NCBI GenBank assembly: GCA_035561135.1
Contig: DATMYA010000046.1
Span: forward strand, 1-49,356
Reading direction: 5' to 3'
From: Clostridia bacterium
GTDB taxonomy: Bacteria; Acidobacteriota; Terriglobia; Terriglobales; Acidobacteriaceae
Length of the DNA stretch: 49,356 nucleotides
The position numbers were made by a program, and so were the translations under genes. Shown here in pieces: positions 1 through 8,496 of this stretch. The notes under the pieces were generated by a model. The model was not told the DNA's origin, did not search any database, and saw only the letters and a list, made by a program, of their open reading frames with translations. Position 1 is the first letter of the stretch. Every line of letters begins with the position of its first letter.

Positions 1-569
1 AGGTGCTTGCGCATCATGGCGCGGGCACGGTGCAGGCGAATCTTAACGATGTCCGGTGTGAGGTCGAGCGCGGTCGCGGTGTCTTCCGTGCTGAGTTGTT
101 CAACCATTCGGAGAACGAACACGGTGCGGTAGTGGGCTGGAAGCGCGTCGATGGATTCTTCCAATAGTTTGTGCAGTTCGGCGCTTGACGCTTGTTCTTC
201 AGGGCCGGTTGCGGGATTGGTCGTCATCTGGATGTCGCCTCGGTCTTCGCCGGGGAGGGCAACGGAGCGGTTCTGCTTGTGCAGGCGAGAGAGCGCCTCA
301 TGCACGGCGATGCGCGTCAGCCATGTGCTGAACTTGGCGCGTCCTGCAAATTGCGCGAGATGAGTGTAGGCGCGGACGTAGCTGTCCTGCATGACGTCCT
401 CTGCCTCGTGATCGTTGCGCAGGATGCTACGTGCAGTGCGATACAGGCGCTGGTTGTAGCGGCGCATCAGGATTTCGAAAAGTCCCGTTTCGCCTGCGAG
501 AACGCGCACAACCACCTGCTCATCGTTCAGTTCCGTGCTGATGGACGAATTTACCGCCGTTGAGTTCAT
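1..569 (-). CDS. ECF-type RNA polymerase sigma factor (3' end cut by window edge)
   Basis: Reading leftward from ATG at 569 gives an open frame that runs off position 1. Residues about 25-95 look like sigma region 2 (FEILMRRYNQRLYRTA, then HEAEDVMQDSYVRAY and FSTWLTRIAVHEAL), and residues about 130 onward look like region 4 (ALPAHYRTVFVLRMVEQLS, then a helix-turn-helix ending VKIRLHRARAMM). This is the two-domain layout of extracytoplasmic-function sigma factors, which direct RNA polymerase to a small set of stress or envelope promoters. At about 189 visible residues nearly the whole protein is present. No anti-sigma gene is visible because the downstream side lies outside the window. The gene is divergent from the DoxX-like gene. 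The family is clear; the regulon is unknown. Confidence 0.9.
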   Translation of the reverse strand, partial: MNSTAVNSSISTELNDEQVVVRVLAGETGLFEILMRRYNQRLYRTARSILRNDHEAEDVMQDSYVRAYTHLAQFAGRAKFSTWLTRIAVHEALSRLHKQNRSVALPGEDRGDIQMTTNPATGPEEQASSAELHKLLEESIDALPAHYRTVFVLRMVEQLSTEDTATALDLTPDIVKIRLHRARAMMRKH

Positions 570-734
570 GGTTACCAATTCCCCTGCATACATAGAGTCG
601 CGAGTTTGCGATCGGTTGCAAACGTGAGAGAAAAACTTTCAGCGATCTGATTGCGGAAGGCGACATGGATATGTCAACGCAAGAAAGTTGTTACCAATCT
701 GTCCCTCCCCGCTCTATTTGACAGGAGGTCATTC

Positions 735-1172
735 ATGCAGAGGGATAGCAGATTGAATGTCGTTTGGTGGACGTTGAGAGTGGGGTTGGGCCTGGGGCCA
801 TTCCTGGCCGGGGCGGACAAGTTTACGAACCTGCTGGTGAACTGGCCGATGTACCTGAACCCGCTGGCGACAAGGATCGTGCCAGTTTCGCCACAAACCT
901 TTATGCACATGGTTGGTGTAGTGGAGATGGTTGTGGGACTGGCAATCCTTGCGGGATGGACGCGTTGGGGCGGATATATCGCGATGATCTGGCTGCTTGC
1001 GATTGCGGGGAACCTCGTAGTGATGGGCAGGTTCTTCGACGTTGCCGTGCGCGATGTGGAGATTGCACTGTCGGCGTTCGCGCTGGCGCGAATCAGCGAA
1101 GTGCTCGACGCGGCTGGCGCGAAAGAGCGCCGGGATCGCGCCCCGGTCGTCGCGTCGCCCCGAGTGGCATAG
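735..1172 (+). CDS. DoxX-like small integral membrane protein
   Basis: 145 residues from ATG 735, which has an excellent AGGAGG ribosome-binding site at 723-728. An upstream in-frame start at 651 has no such signal and was not used. Hydrophobic stretches at about residues 10-28, 55-75, 80-100 and 105-125 give a four-helix membrane protein. The spacing and motifs such as VGLGLGPFLAGADKF near the N terminus resemble the DoxX/DoxD family, whose members have been linked to thiosulfate or quinone redox chemistry and to membrane stress. The substrate cannot be told from sequence. It is a single-gene unit followed by a strong terminator, and divergent from the sigma factor. Confidence 0.6.
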   Translation: MQRDSRLNVVWWTLRVGLGLGPFLAGADKFTNLLVNWPMYLNPLATRIVPVSPQTFMHMVGVVEMVVGLAILAGWTRWGGYIAMIWLLAIAGNLVVMGRFFDVAVRDVEIALSAFALARISEVLDAAGAKERRDRAPVVASPRVA

Positions 1173-1186
1173 CCGAAAGCTGTCAA

Positions 1187-1218
1187 CGAGAACACCCTCC
1201 AAGTGGAGGGTGTTCTCG
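1187..1218 (+). terminator. Perfect 14-bp hairpin after the DoxX-like gene
   Basis: CGAGAACACCCTCC pairs perfectly with GGAGGGTGTTCTCG around an AAGT loop, starting 15 bp after the DoxX-like stop. Only a short T run follows. It lies between convergent genes and could end transcription in either direction. Confidence 0.75.
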
Positions 1219-1261
1219 TTTGCTGACGTGCAATCGTAGCCGAATGTAATATTCGCTTCGC

Positions 1262-2287
1262 CTACTCGATTTGGACAAGTTCGCCCACGTTGACCTCTTT
1301 AGGGTCAGGCTGGCGGGTTTGCGGCGCGCGCCAAAAATCCATGTAGCTAACCTGGTGCACGCAAGAGACGGTGCAATGGGGGGCGCAACCCTTTTCGGTA
1401 ACGAACTCGCGGCGAATGTCATCGACCGTGTACTCGGCAAGGGGCTTGCCGGGGTATCCGCGCTGCTGTGAGCAGTAGTGAACCAATCCTTCTTCGCAAA
1501 TGTAGAGATAGCGCGCGCCAGCACGGCATCGCCAGTTGTTGGACTTGCCGTCGGCTATGTTGTCCTGAAAGTAGTTGAGGCGCGAGTAGTTGCGGCGCTC
1601 AAGCTTCTTCATCTTCAGGAAGACTTCGCGCTCCTGTGGACGCAAGGGGCGGAGCTGGCCGTCGCCATCATGAATAATTCCGACAGTGGAAGTGAAGCCC
1701 AGTGCGCGGGCGCGGCGCCCTACTACGAGAGCGTCGTGCGGATTCTTCAGCCCGGCACCAACCACGCTGTTGATGTTGACGTGAAAGTCCGCATGATCGG
1801 CTAAGAGTTGCAGCTTCTTGTCGAGAACCTTCAGGCTCTTCTTGGAGACATCGTCGGGCATCACGTTATCGATGCTGATCTGCATATGGTCGAGGCCGGC
1901 GTCGTTGAGGCGCTTGATGCGGTCCGCCGTTAGCAGGTAGCCGTTGGTGATGAGGCCGGTGATGATGCCGCGGCGACGCATGTAACGGATGATGTCGTCG
2001 AGTTCGGGGTGCAGCAGAGGTTCGCCGCCACTGATGGTGACGATGGTTGTCCCCAGGCGCGCAAGGTGATCGACGCGTTCGCGCATGACATCCATTGCGA
2101 CCGGCTTGGATACGTTGTCGTACTCATTACAATATGCGCAAGCGAGATTGCAGCGGCGCATGGGGACGATGTGCGCCATAACGGGGTGATCTGTAGAGAG
2201 CACTCCCTTGACGATCATCATCAACTCACGACTGCGCCTGTGGATAGCTCGAACTGTGCGGCGGAACCCTTGCTTCTTCCGTGACAT
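1262..2287 (-). CDS. Radical SAM enzyme with C-terminal cysteine cluster
   Basis: 341 residues. The [4Fe-4S]/SAM motif CxxxCxxC is present as C46-NLA-C50-AY-C53, and the GGEP motif follows at about residues 86-89. The C-terminal third carries more cysteines (WRC, YIC, HYC, KGC, PHC, SC), as in SPASM or twitch domains that bind auxiliary iron-sulfur clusters. Such enzymes modify peptides or small molecules, or act as heme or cofactor maturases. The N-terminal 35 residues are basic (RRTVRAIHRRSREL) and may associate with a membrane or nucleic acid. No peptide substrate gene is visible next door. It is convergent with the DoxX-like gene and divergent from malQ. The superfamily is certain; the reaction is not assigned. 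Confidence 0.85.
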   Translation of the reverse strand: MSRKKQGFRRTVRAIHRRSRELMMIVKGVLSTDHPVMAHIVPMRRCNLACAYCNEYDNVSKPVAMDVMRERVDHLARLGTTIVTISGGEPLLHPELDDIIRYMRRRGIITGLITNGYLLTADRIKRLNDAGLDHMQISIDNVMPDDVSKKSLKVLDKKLQLLADHADFHVNINSVVGAGLKNPHDALVVGRRARALGFTSTVGIIHDGDGQLRPLRPQEREVFLKMKKLERRNYSRLNYFQDNIADGKSNNWRCRAGARYLYICEEGLVHYCSQQRGYPGKPLAEYTVDDIRREFVTEKGCAPHCTVSCVHQVSYMDFWRAPQTRQPDPKEVNVGELVQIE

Positions 2288-2487
2288 ACGAATCGTGTCA
2301 CTATTACATCACAGATTTTCTCAGATCACAGAAGTGGTTCACTCTTCAGCAAGTTTTCGGGGCCGATTGGGGCATTTTGAGGAGCGGACTGAGTACGGAC
2401 GAATCTGTCCGCGTGACGAATCCGCGGGGATGATCTTTGATAATCTGTTCTCAGCGGTTCGATCCCTTGTTCTCCTTCGAATAAATA

Positions 2488-4020
2488 ATGCTTAATCAGC
2501 GTTCCTCCGGAATCTTATTGCACCCGAGTTCGTTGCCGTCTCATGGTGGCATCGGCGACCTTGGCCCGGCCGCGTACGAATTCATCGACTTCCTGGCGTC
2601 GGCGCGCCAGACGCTTTGGCAGGTATTGCCACTGGCGCCGTTGGGTTTGGGGAACTCTCCATATTCCTCTACGTCGGCCTTTGCCGGGAACGTGTTCCTC
2701 ATCAGCCTGGAAAGGCTAGCGGAGCGTGGATGGATCGACAAAGCCGGTGTTGCGGCCTTGCCCGACTCGAATTCGCCGATCGATTACGAGCGCGTGATGG
2801 CGACGAAGCTGCCGCTATTGCACGCGGCGGCGGAGAACTTCTTGCGCAATGCACGGGGCAATGACCGCGTGCGCTTTGAGCAATTCGTTCAAGAAAATTC
2901 TTGGTGGCTGGAGGATTTCGTAGTCTTCGATGCACTGCGCCGGCGGTACAAAGGCGAGAGCTGGAACCGGTGGCCGCGCGAGTTTTCGCATCGGCAGCCG
3001 GAGGCAATGCAGCAACTTCGCCAGGAATTGAGTGCGGAACTGGACGTTGCGCGCTACCTCCAATTCGCGTTCTTTGAGCAGTGGCGCGCGCTACGGCAGT
3101 ACTGCGAAATCCGCAACATAAGGATTATCGGAGATGTTGCAATCTTCGTGAGCTACGACTCTGCCGACGTGTGGATGGCTCCCGAGATATTTCGCCTCAA
3201 CGGGGAATTGGAGCCCGAGGTGGTTGCGGGAGTACCTCCAGATGCTTTCTCCGTTACGGGGCAACGCTGGGGCAATCCGCTTTATAACTGGGATGTGCTG
3301 AAGCAGCGCGGATACGACTGGTGGGTGCAGCGCATTAAGTGGGCGCTGGCAACGTGCGACATCATCCGGTTGGATCACTTCCGGGGCTTCGAACAGTACT
3401 GGGAAATTCCTGCCAGCGAGCCCACGGCTGTGCACGGCCGGTGGGTAGATGGTCCGAAGGACGACCTGTTCGATGTACTGAGAAAGACCTTGGGCGACCT
3501 GCCGTTCATAGCCGAGGACCTGGGCATGATCACGCCCGAGGTACACGCGATGCGCGAGCGACTCGACATTCCCGGTATGCGGGTCATGCAGTTCGGATTC
3601 GGCGACCCCGGAGCGCACATCTATCTGCCGCACAAGTTTGAACGCAAAACCGTTGTGTATACGGGTACGCATGACAACGATACGACGGTGGGGTGGTGGG
3701 GGTCGCTTGGCGAACATGAACGCCGCCAAGTCACCGCGTACCTCGGGGAAGCCTGCGATGGCATGCAGTGGGCGATGATGCGTGCTGCCCAGGGCTCGAT
3801 TGCGAATTTGTGCGTGACCCCCCTGCAGGATGTATTGGGTCTCGACAGCAGCGCACGCATGAATACTCCAAGCCGCAGCGATGGGAACTGGGGTTGGCGT
3901 TATGAGTGTGGAGCGATTACGCAAGAACTGGCGCAGAAGCTTGCGACCATGGCAGAGGTAAGCGATCGATTGCCGAGCGGCAGAGGCACAATCGTCGAGC
4001 AACACGACTTTGCGGCGTAG
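2488..4020 (+). CDS. malQ: 4-alpha-glucanotransferase (amylomaltase, GH77)
   Basis: 510 residues, the normal length for bacterial amylomaltase. It transfers 1,4-alpha-glucan segments between maltodextrins in the cytoplasm, feeding glycogen and maltose metabolism. The opening SSGILLHPSSLPS and the PLAPLGLGNSPYSS segment are hallmarks of GH77. Catalytic residues can be recognised: nucleophile Asp in IRLDHFRGF, acid/base Glu in FIAEDLG, and the third carboxylate in THDNDTT. No strong ribosome-binding site is seen before ATG 2488. The stop codon abuts the start of the next gene, and treY lies just beyond, so a maltodextrin/trehalose neighbourhood is likely. Confidence 0.95.
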   Translation: MLNQRSSGILLHPSSLPSHGGIGDLGPAAYEFIDFLASARQTLWQVLPLAPLGLGNSPYSSTSAFAGNVFLISLERLAERGWIDKAGVAALPDSNSPIDYERVMATKLPLLHAAAENFLRNARGNDRVRFEQFVQENSWWLEDFVVFDALRRRYKGESWNRWPREFSHRQPEAMQQLRQELSAELDVARYLQFAFFEQWRALRQYCEIRNIRIIGDVAIFVSYDSADVWMAPEIFRLNGELEPEVVAGVPPDAFSVTGQRWGNPLYNWDVLKQRGYDWWVQRIKWALATCDIIRLDHFRGFEQYWEIPASEPTAVHGRWVDGPKDDLFDVLRKTLGDLPFIAEDLGMITPEVHAMRERLDIPGMRVMQFGFGDPGAHIYLPHKFERKTVVYTGTHDNDTTVGWWGSLGEHERRQVTAYLGEACDGMQWAMMRAAQGSIANLCVTPLQDVLGLDSSARMNTPSRSDGNWGWRYECGAITQELAQKLATMAEVSDRLPSGRGTIVEQHDFAA

Positions 4021-4779
4021 ATGTCAACGTCGAATAAAGCAACGATACAGTCTTCGGTTGTTTGGGTCAGTTGCAGTGTGTTCACCTTCGTTGCGCTATT
4101 CGGAATCGCGCAGTGCAGGGCGCAACGATGGGAAGACTTCACGGCTCCGATACCGATACCACGCAACGACACACTCGTACTCGGCTTCCACGGCGGACGT
4201 GACCGTTGGGACGACGAACGCGTAGGCGTGGGCCGCATGGCTGCCCGCTTGCGCTCGCTTCATCTTCCAGGTGTGCACGTCCAGACTGTCGAGAACACGA
4301 AGCGGCACTGGGCCTTACGGTTCGTGCGAGCAGCTTTCGACCGAAACAGGAATGGCGTACTCGACCCGGATGAACGCGCTTCCGCTCGCATCATCCTCTA
4401 CGGCCAGAGCTTTGGCGGAGCCGCAATCGTCAAGTTTGCACGACAACTCGAGCGCATTGGTCTACCAGTGTTGCTGACCGTGCAGGTCGATAGCATCGGC
4501 CTGAACGATGAGATGATCCCGTCCAACGTCCATTCGGCCGCAAACCTGTACCAGCGTAATGGCCGGTTCATTCGAGGTCCGCAGCGAATTCGTGCCGCCG
4601 ACGCATCCCGCACAGAAATCCTCGGCAATTGGCGCTTCGACTACCGCGACTCACGGATCGATATCCGCGATCTTCCCTGGCACAAAACGATCCTTCGACG
4701 AGATCACGCGAAGATGGACCGCGATCCCCGTGTCTGGCAGAAGGTGGAAGAGTTGATCCTCAGGCAATTACACGCGTGA
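4021..4779 (+). CDS. Secreted alpha/beta-hydrolase-like protein with an EF-hand loop
   Basis: 252 residues starting immediately after the malQ stop (TAG-ATG, no gap). Residues 13-34 are hydrophobic and end near AQCRAQ, a likely signal peptide. GQSFGG at 128-133 gives a nucleophile-elbow serine (S130), LGFHGG near residue 55 fits an oxyanion-hole strand, and a late PWHKT supplies a candidate histidine, so an esterase/lipase fold is probable. Residues 107-118 form a textbook EF-hand calcium loop (D-R-N-R-N-G-V-L-D-P-D-E) just before the nucleophile strand. The substrate is unknown. The abutting start suggests translational coupling with malQ, odd for a cytoplasmic/secreted pair. Confidence 0.6.
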   Translation: MSTSNKATIQSSVVWVSCSVFTFVALFGIAQCRAQRWEDFTAPIPIPRNDTLVLGFHGGRDRWDDERVGVGRMAARLRSLHLPGVHVQTVENTKRHWALRFVRAAFDRNRNGVLDPDERASARIILYGQSFGGAAIVKFARQLERIGLPVLLTVQVDSIGLNDEMIPSNVHSAANLYQRNGRFIRGPQRIRAADASRTEILGNWRFDYRDSRIDIRDLPWHKTILRRDHAKMDRDPRVWQKVEELILRQLHA

Positions 4780-4799
4780 CGAGTGCCCAATGCACGGGA

Positions 4800-7700
4800 T
4801 CATTTTCCATTGCTAATCAATAGCGCGACAGGGAAGTGCCGGAAGATGTCTCGGCATAGCAGAGTGTGCTCGCGACTGGCGCGCAGGAGTTCGCCGGTGA
4901 AGAGGTTTGTGAATTGCGCGTTGTTTGCGTTGGGCGGCAGTTCGAGTTCGGCATCGCCCCACACATCTCCGAGCGGTACGCGCTGCTCCCCATGCAGGAG
5001 CGTATAGGCGAAGCGTGGAGTTGCCGCGATAACCATATCGCGCTCATGCACACGTGCGAAGGAGACGACATGGTTGCGGTTCTGCACCGCGCCGTGTAGC
5101 GGGACGTAATCGCCCTGCTGGAAAAGTTGGCCATGTTCGCGACGGAACTGCAATGTGCGATTCGTCACCCATAGCTTGATACGTCCATCCTGCCAGCTAC
5201 GAATGAGTTCATCACAGATCGCGATCAGGTCGCCGCTCGCGGCACGTTGGGAGAGTTCGTCAAGATATTGGCGCCTCAGGTCGAAGTCTACGGGGCGGCG
5301 ATTATCGGGATCGACGAGGCTGAAATCCCAGAGTTCCTGGCCCTGGTAAATGTCCGGCACGCCGGGCGCGGTGAGCTTGATGAGCACCTGGGAAAGCGAG
5401 TTGATAGCGCCAAACAGGGCGACGCGGGGAACAAAGTGTTCGATCTGTTCGAGGAACGTGTTGGGCTTCGCTTCGGTTCCAGTTCTGAGAATGCGCGCGA
5501 TAAATTTCTGGAGGAGCTCGACGTACTCGGGGTTCTGATTCACCCAGCTCAAGTTGACCTTGGCTTCATGCACGGCCTTGGTCATGTAGCCCTGAATGCG
5601 TTTGACGAACTGCTCGCGTTGTTCCGGGCTGAGCGGCAACGACTCTGGTGCGGTGGAACTCTCGCCGGAAGCGCGCAAATCCCGGACTTCAACCGATTCA
5701 CTCTGAAGCGAGTCACCCTGACCCGATTCACTTGAAGCCGCCTGAGATCTCAGCGGCCAAGCGCCGATGAGCGTTTGATAGAGCAGGTACTCTTCGTTGG
5801 CGTCGGGGACGATGCGCCCGTCGGAGAGAGCACGCTTCCGGCTGCGATTGCTGCGCCGCCATCGCAAGACTTGTGCCGACCAGAGGCGCGGCATCTCCGA
5901 GAGTACGTCAAGACGCATTCGCACATCTTCGCTGCGCTTCATGTCGTGCGTCGAAGTCGTCAGCATGGAATGGGGCCAGTTTTCGGCGCGAAGCTGGTTG
6001 CGCCTGTGAAAGTGATCCAGTTCGACTCCGAACTGTTTGGGCGAACCGCCGACCTCATTCACCGATACAAAGCGGTTGTAAACGTAGCAGGCAGTGTCTT
6101 CCAATCCCTTCGCCATGACCGGGCCAGTGAGTTGTTGGAATTTGAGCGAAAAGTAGAGTTGCTTGCGGTAGCCGTAAATAGGTGCGCCTGAGTCGCCGCC
6201 ACGCAACAGTAGTATGTCGCGAAGGAAGTCAAAGACCTGGAAGGCCATCGTGCCGTTGCGCCGCTTGGCTCGCGCGATGGCTTCGTCGATATAGCCGCGA
6301 TCTCGATCGGTAATGTTTCCGCGCTCGTCGATGTACGTGCGGTACACGGGGAAGCACGCGATGGTTTCGCTGATTGCATCGCGCAGCGTCTTACGGGTGA
6401 AGTCACGCGCTCGGCGATCGAGACTGGATATCTCGTCGAGCATGTGGCCGAGCACGTTCACTTCGCTGGACAGAGCGGAGTTCATGATGAGTTTCTTGCT
6501 TTCATAGATCAGCGTATCGACATCAACGGTATCGCCAACGAAGCGTTGGTAGAGATTGCTGAAAGCACGGCGATTTTGGGTGTCGATGAAGATGCCGTTG
6601 ACGAGGTTGGCGAAGTCATAACCAACGGTACCGTCGACTGACCACTCGGGCGGCAGCTCCTCACCGGGTTCAAGAATTTTCTCAACGATGACGTAGAGCG
6701 GCGGCTGATTCTGCGCCCAGTTGTGTTTACCGAAAACGGTTTGAACATCAACCTCGATCCCATTTTCGGCGAGCGGAGGCTTGGGAATCGGCCCGCAACA
6801 CTGGCTTGCGGCGTAGAGCATCTGCATGCGCGTGAAGTACTGCGGCGGATTGAACAAGCCATCAGGGTGATCGATGCGCAGGCCCATAACGCTTCCGTCG
6901 GCAAGCAGGCGACGTATGAGTTCCTGTGTGGCAGCGAACACCTGCGGGTCTTCCATGCGCAGGCCCACAAGATCATTAACGTCGAAAAAGCGTCGATAAT
7001 TGATTTCTTCCGCGGATACGCGCCAGTGTGCCAGCCGATATGCTTGCTCCTCGAGTAGTCTGTGGAGTGCGTCAAAGCTGCGAGGATCACCCGGCGTTCC
7101 GTTGAGGCGCTGTAGCGCGCGATCGACGATGGCGCGTATCTCCGGTGAACGCTCTGCAAGCTCGCGAAGGCGTTGCAGCAAGTACGGCATTTCGCGCTGC
7201 CGCATGGCGCGATCGACCTCGCCTGTGCTGTGTGGCGGTAACTCGCTGAAAGCGACGAGCAGAGTTCGAAGCTCGTTAACCACTCCTTCGAACCCGGCAT
7301 AGTCGCGTGGGTTGATGTCACCCATCGGAGCGAAGATAAGCGGAATGGTGCGCGGATCAATGGGGAGCGGCTTGTCATAATACTGCACGACGAAGCGGCC
7401 CTCGTCGAACGTGACCGGGAGACGTCCGGACTCCAGTTCTTCTCCGTACTGGTTTCCGAGGATGGGCAGGAGGATCTTATCTCGCAGCTCGGGTTTGAGC
7501 GGCGTCCAGTCGATGTCGAAGAAGTGGGCGAACTTGGAGGAGCGGCCATTTTGCAAAACATCCAGCCACCAGGGATTACTGTCGTACCCAACACCCATGT
7601 GATTGGGAACGACATCGAGCAGCAGATCGAGGCCATGCGCTTTCAGCGCGGAGACCAGGTCGCGGAACTCTTCTTCACTTCCGATCTCGGAATTGAGCTT

Positions 7701-7955
7701 ATTGTGGTTCGTGATGTCGTAACCGTGCATGCTGCCGGAACGCGCCTCCAGCAGCGGCGACGAGTAGCAGGTGCTGACGCCAAGCTTGGCGAGGTACGGC
7801 ACGAGAGCGCGGGCATCTTCAAATCGGAAGTTCCGGTTGAACTGAAGGCGATAGGTAGACAGCGGGCGGGTATCGTCCTTGCGAGAGGCAAGACGGTCGA
7901 GACACTCCGAGATGCCGCTGCTTTCGTCCAGGAGCGGTGCAGACTGATTACGCAT
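4800..7955 (-). CDS. treY: Maltooligosyltrehalose synthase (GH13)
   Basis: 1051 residues. TreY isomerises the reducing-end 1,4 bond of maltooligosaccharides to an alpha,alpha-1,1 bond, the first step of trehalose formation from glycogen. The N-terminal TYRLQFNRNFRFEDA and YLAKLGVSTCYSSPLLEAR are typical. GH13 residues are visible in LDVVPNHMG, GLRIDHPDG (nucleophile), VEKILEPGEELP (acid/base) and TSTHDMKRSEDVR. The protein is longer than many TreY proteins, and part of the excess is a Ser/Glu-rich insertion at roughly residues 730-775 (nt about 5630-5770). The partner treZ is not in the window. Convergent with the hydrolase gene; malQ is close by. Confidence 0.93.
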   Translation of the reverse strand: MRNQSAPLLDESSGISECLDRLASRKDDTRPLSTYRLQFNRNFRFEDARALVPYLAKLGVSTCYSSPLLEARSGSMHGYDITNHNKLNSEIGSEEEFRDLVSALKAHGLDLLLDVVPNHMGVGYDSNPWWLDVLQNGRSSKFAHFFDIDWTPLKPELRDKILLPILGNQYGEELESGRLPVTFDEGRFVVQYYDKPLPIDPRTIPLIFAPMGDINPRDYAGFEGVVNELRTLLVAFSELPPHSTGEVDRAMRQREMPYLLQRLRELAERSPEIRAIVDRALQRLNGTPGDPRSFDALHRLLEEQAYRLAHWRVSAEEINYRRFFDVNDLVGLRMEDPQVFAATQELIRRLLADGSVMGLRIDHPDGLFNPPQYFTRMQMLYAASQCCGPIPKPPLAENGIEVDVQTVFGKHNWAQNQPPLYVIVEKILEPGEELPPEWSVDGTVGYDFANLVNGIFIDTQNRRAFSNLYQRFVGDTVDVDTLIYESKKLIMNSALSSEVNVLGHMLDEISSLDRRARDFTRKTLRDAISETIACFPVYRTYIDERGNITDRDRGYIDEAIARAKRRNGTMAFQVFDFLRDILLLRGGDSGAPIYGYRKQLYFSLKFQQLTGPVMAKGLEDTACYVYNRFVSVNEVGGSPKQFGVELDHFHRRNQLRAENWPHSMLTTSTHDMKRSEDVRMRLDVLSEMPRLWSAQVLRWRRSNRSRKRALSDGRIVPDANEEYLLYQTLIGAWPLRSQAASSESGQGDSLQSESVEVRDLRASGESSTAPESLPLSPEQREQFVKRIQGYMTKAVHEAKVNLSWVNQNPEYVELLQKFIARILRTGTEAKPNTFLEQIEHFVPRVALFGAINSLSQVLIKLTAPGVPDIYQGQELWDFSLVDPDNRRPVDFDLRRQYLDELSQRAASGDLIAICDELIRSWQDGRIKLWVTNRTLQFRREHGQLFQQGDYVPLHGAVQNRNHVVSFARVHERDMVIAATPRFAYTLLHGEQRVPLGDVWGDAELELPPNANNAQFTNLFTGELLRASREHTLLCRDIFRHFPVALLISNGK

Positions 7956-8313
7956 TCGGTTCGCTTACTTCGCGTTCGGCAAAGGTGTTTTCTTCATGAA
8001 CCTGTCCGTGAGCAACAGATGGGCTGCTCCCGAGGCTTAGATGCGCGGCGGTTGCATGCTGTCGGCCTGCGAGAAACGAGAGCGCTGACGTGCGTCATAG
8101 GAGCTGGCCTTTACTATTTTCGCGTCAACGCTGAAAATAGCTCATCGCCCGTACACGCGGGGCGCATCCGTGCGGATTGCGATTTGCACCCGAAACGCGG
8201 GATCCCGAGGGTGGCATCTGAGTCCGCGACTCTGTTCCAGTCCGCGTAGAAAAACTTTTGTGCCGCATAGGCATAAGGCATAGACCGTTACCGATTCAGA
8301 CTTGGAGGCTTTC
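7956..8313. other. Intergenic region, 358 bp, with a compact hairpin
   Basis: No convincing gene. The region separates divergent treY and the small gene at 8314, so promoters for both should lie here. At 8114-8140 CTATTTTC and GAAAATAG pair, and the inner GCG/CGC extends the stem to 11 bp around a TCAA loop with one bulged T. No T tract follows, so this is not an obvious terminator. Confidence 0.5.
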
Positions 8314-8496
8314 ATGGCATCGAGTGGTGAACTCATTCGCATGATGAACTACGTTGACGACATTTCTGCAACGCTGCGACGAATCGTTGCGAGCTCTCCG
8401 TTTATTGTGCCGGAAGAGAAGAAGCGCCTCGCCGAATACATGCGCCAAGCAAATCCAAACTTCATCAAGATCCTGGAAGAACTGGAGCGCGGCTAA
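8314..8496 (+). CDS. Small conserved-looking protein coupled to the dehydrogenase gene
   Basis: 60 residues from ATG 8314 with GGAGG at 8304-8308; an in-frame TTG at 8302 was rejected because it lies at the ribosome-binding site. The protein is mainly helical and charged (EEKKRLAEYMRQANPNFIKILEELERG), with no membrane segment. Its TAA overlaps the next ATG by one base (TAATG), which predicts translational coupling to the dehydrogenase. The family is not recognised. A role linked to fatty acid or butanoyl-CoA metabolism is inferred from coupling only. Confidence 0.7.
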   Translation: MASSGELIRMMNYVDDISATLRRIVASSPFIVPEEKKRLAEYMRQANPNFIKILEELERG

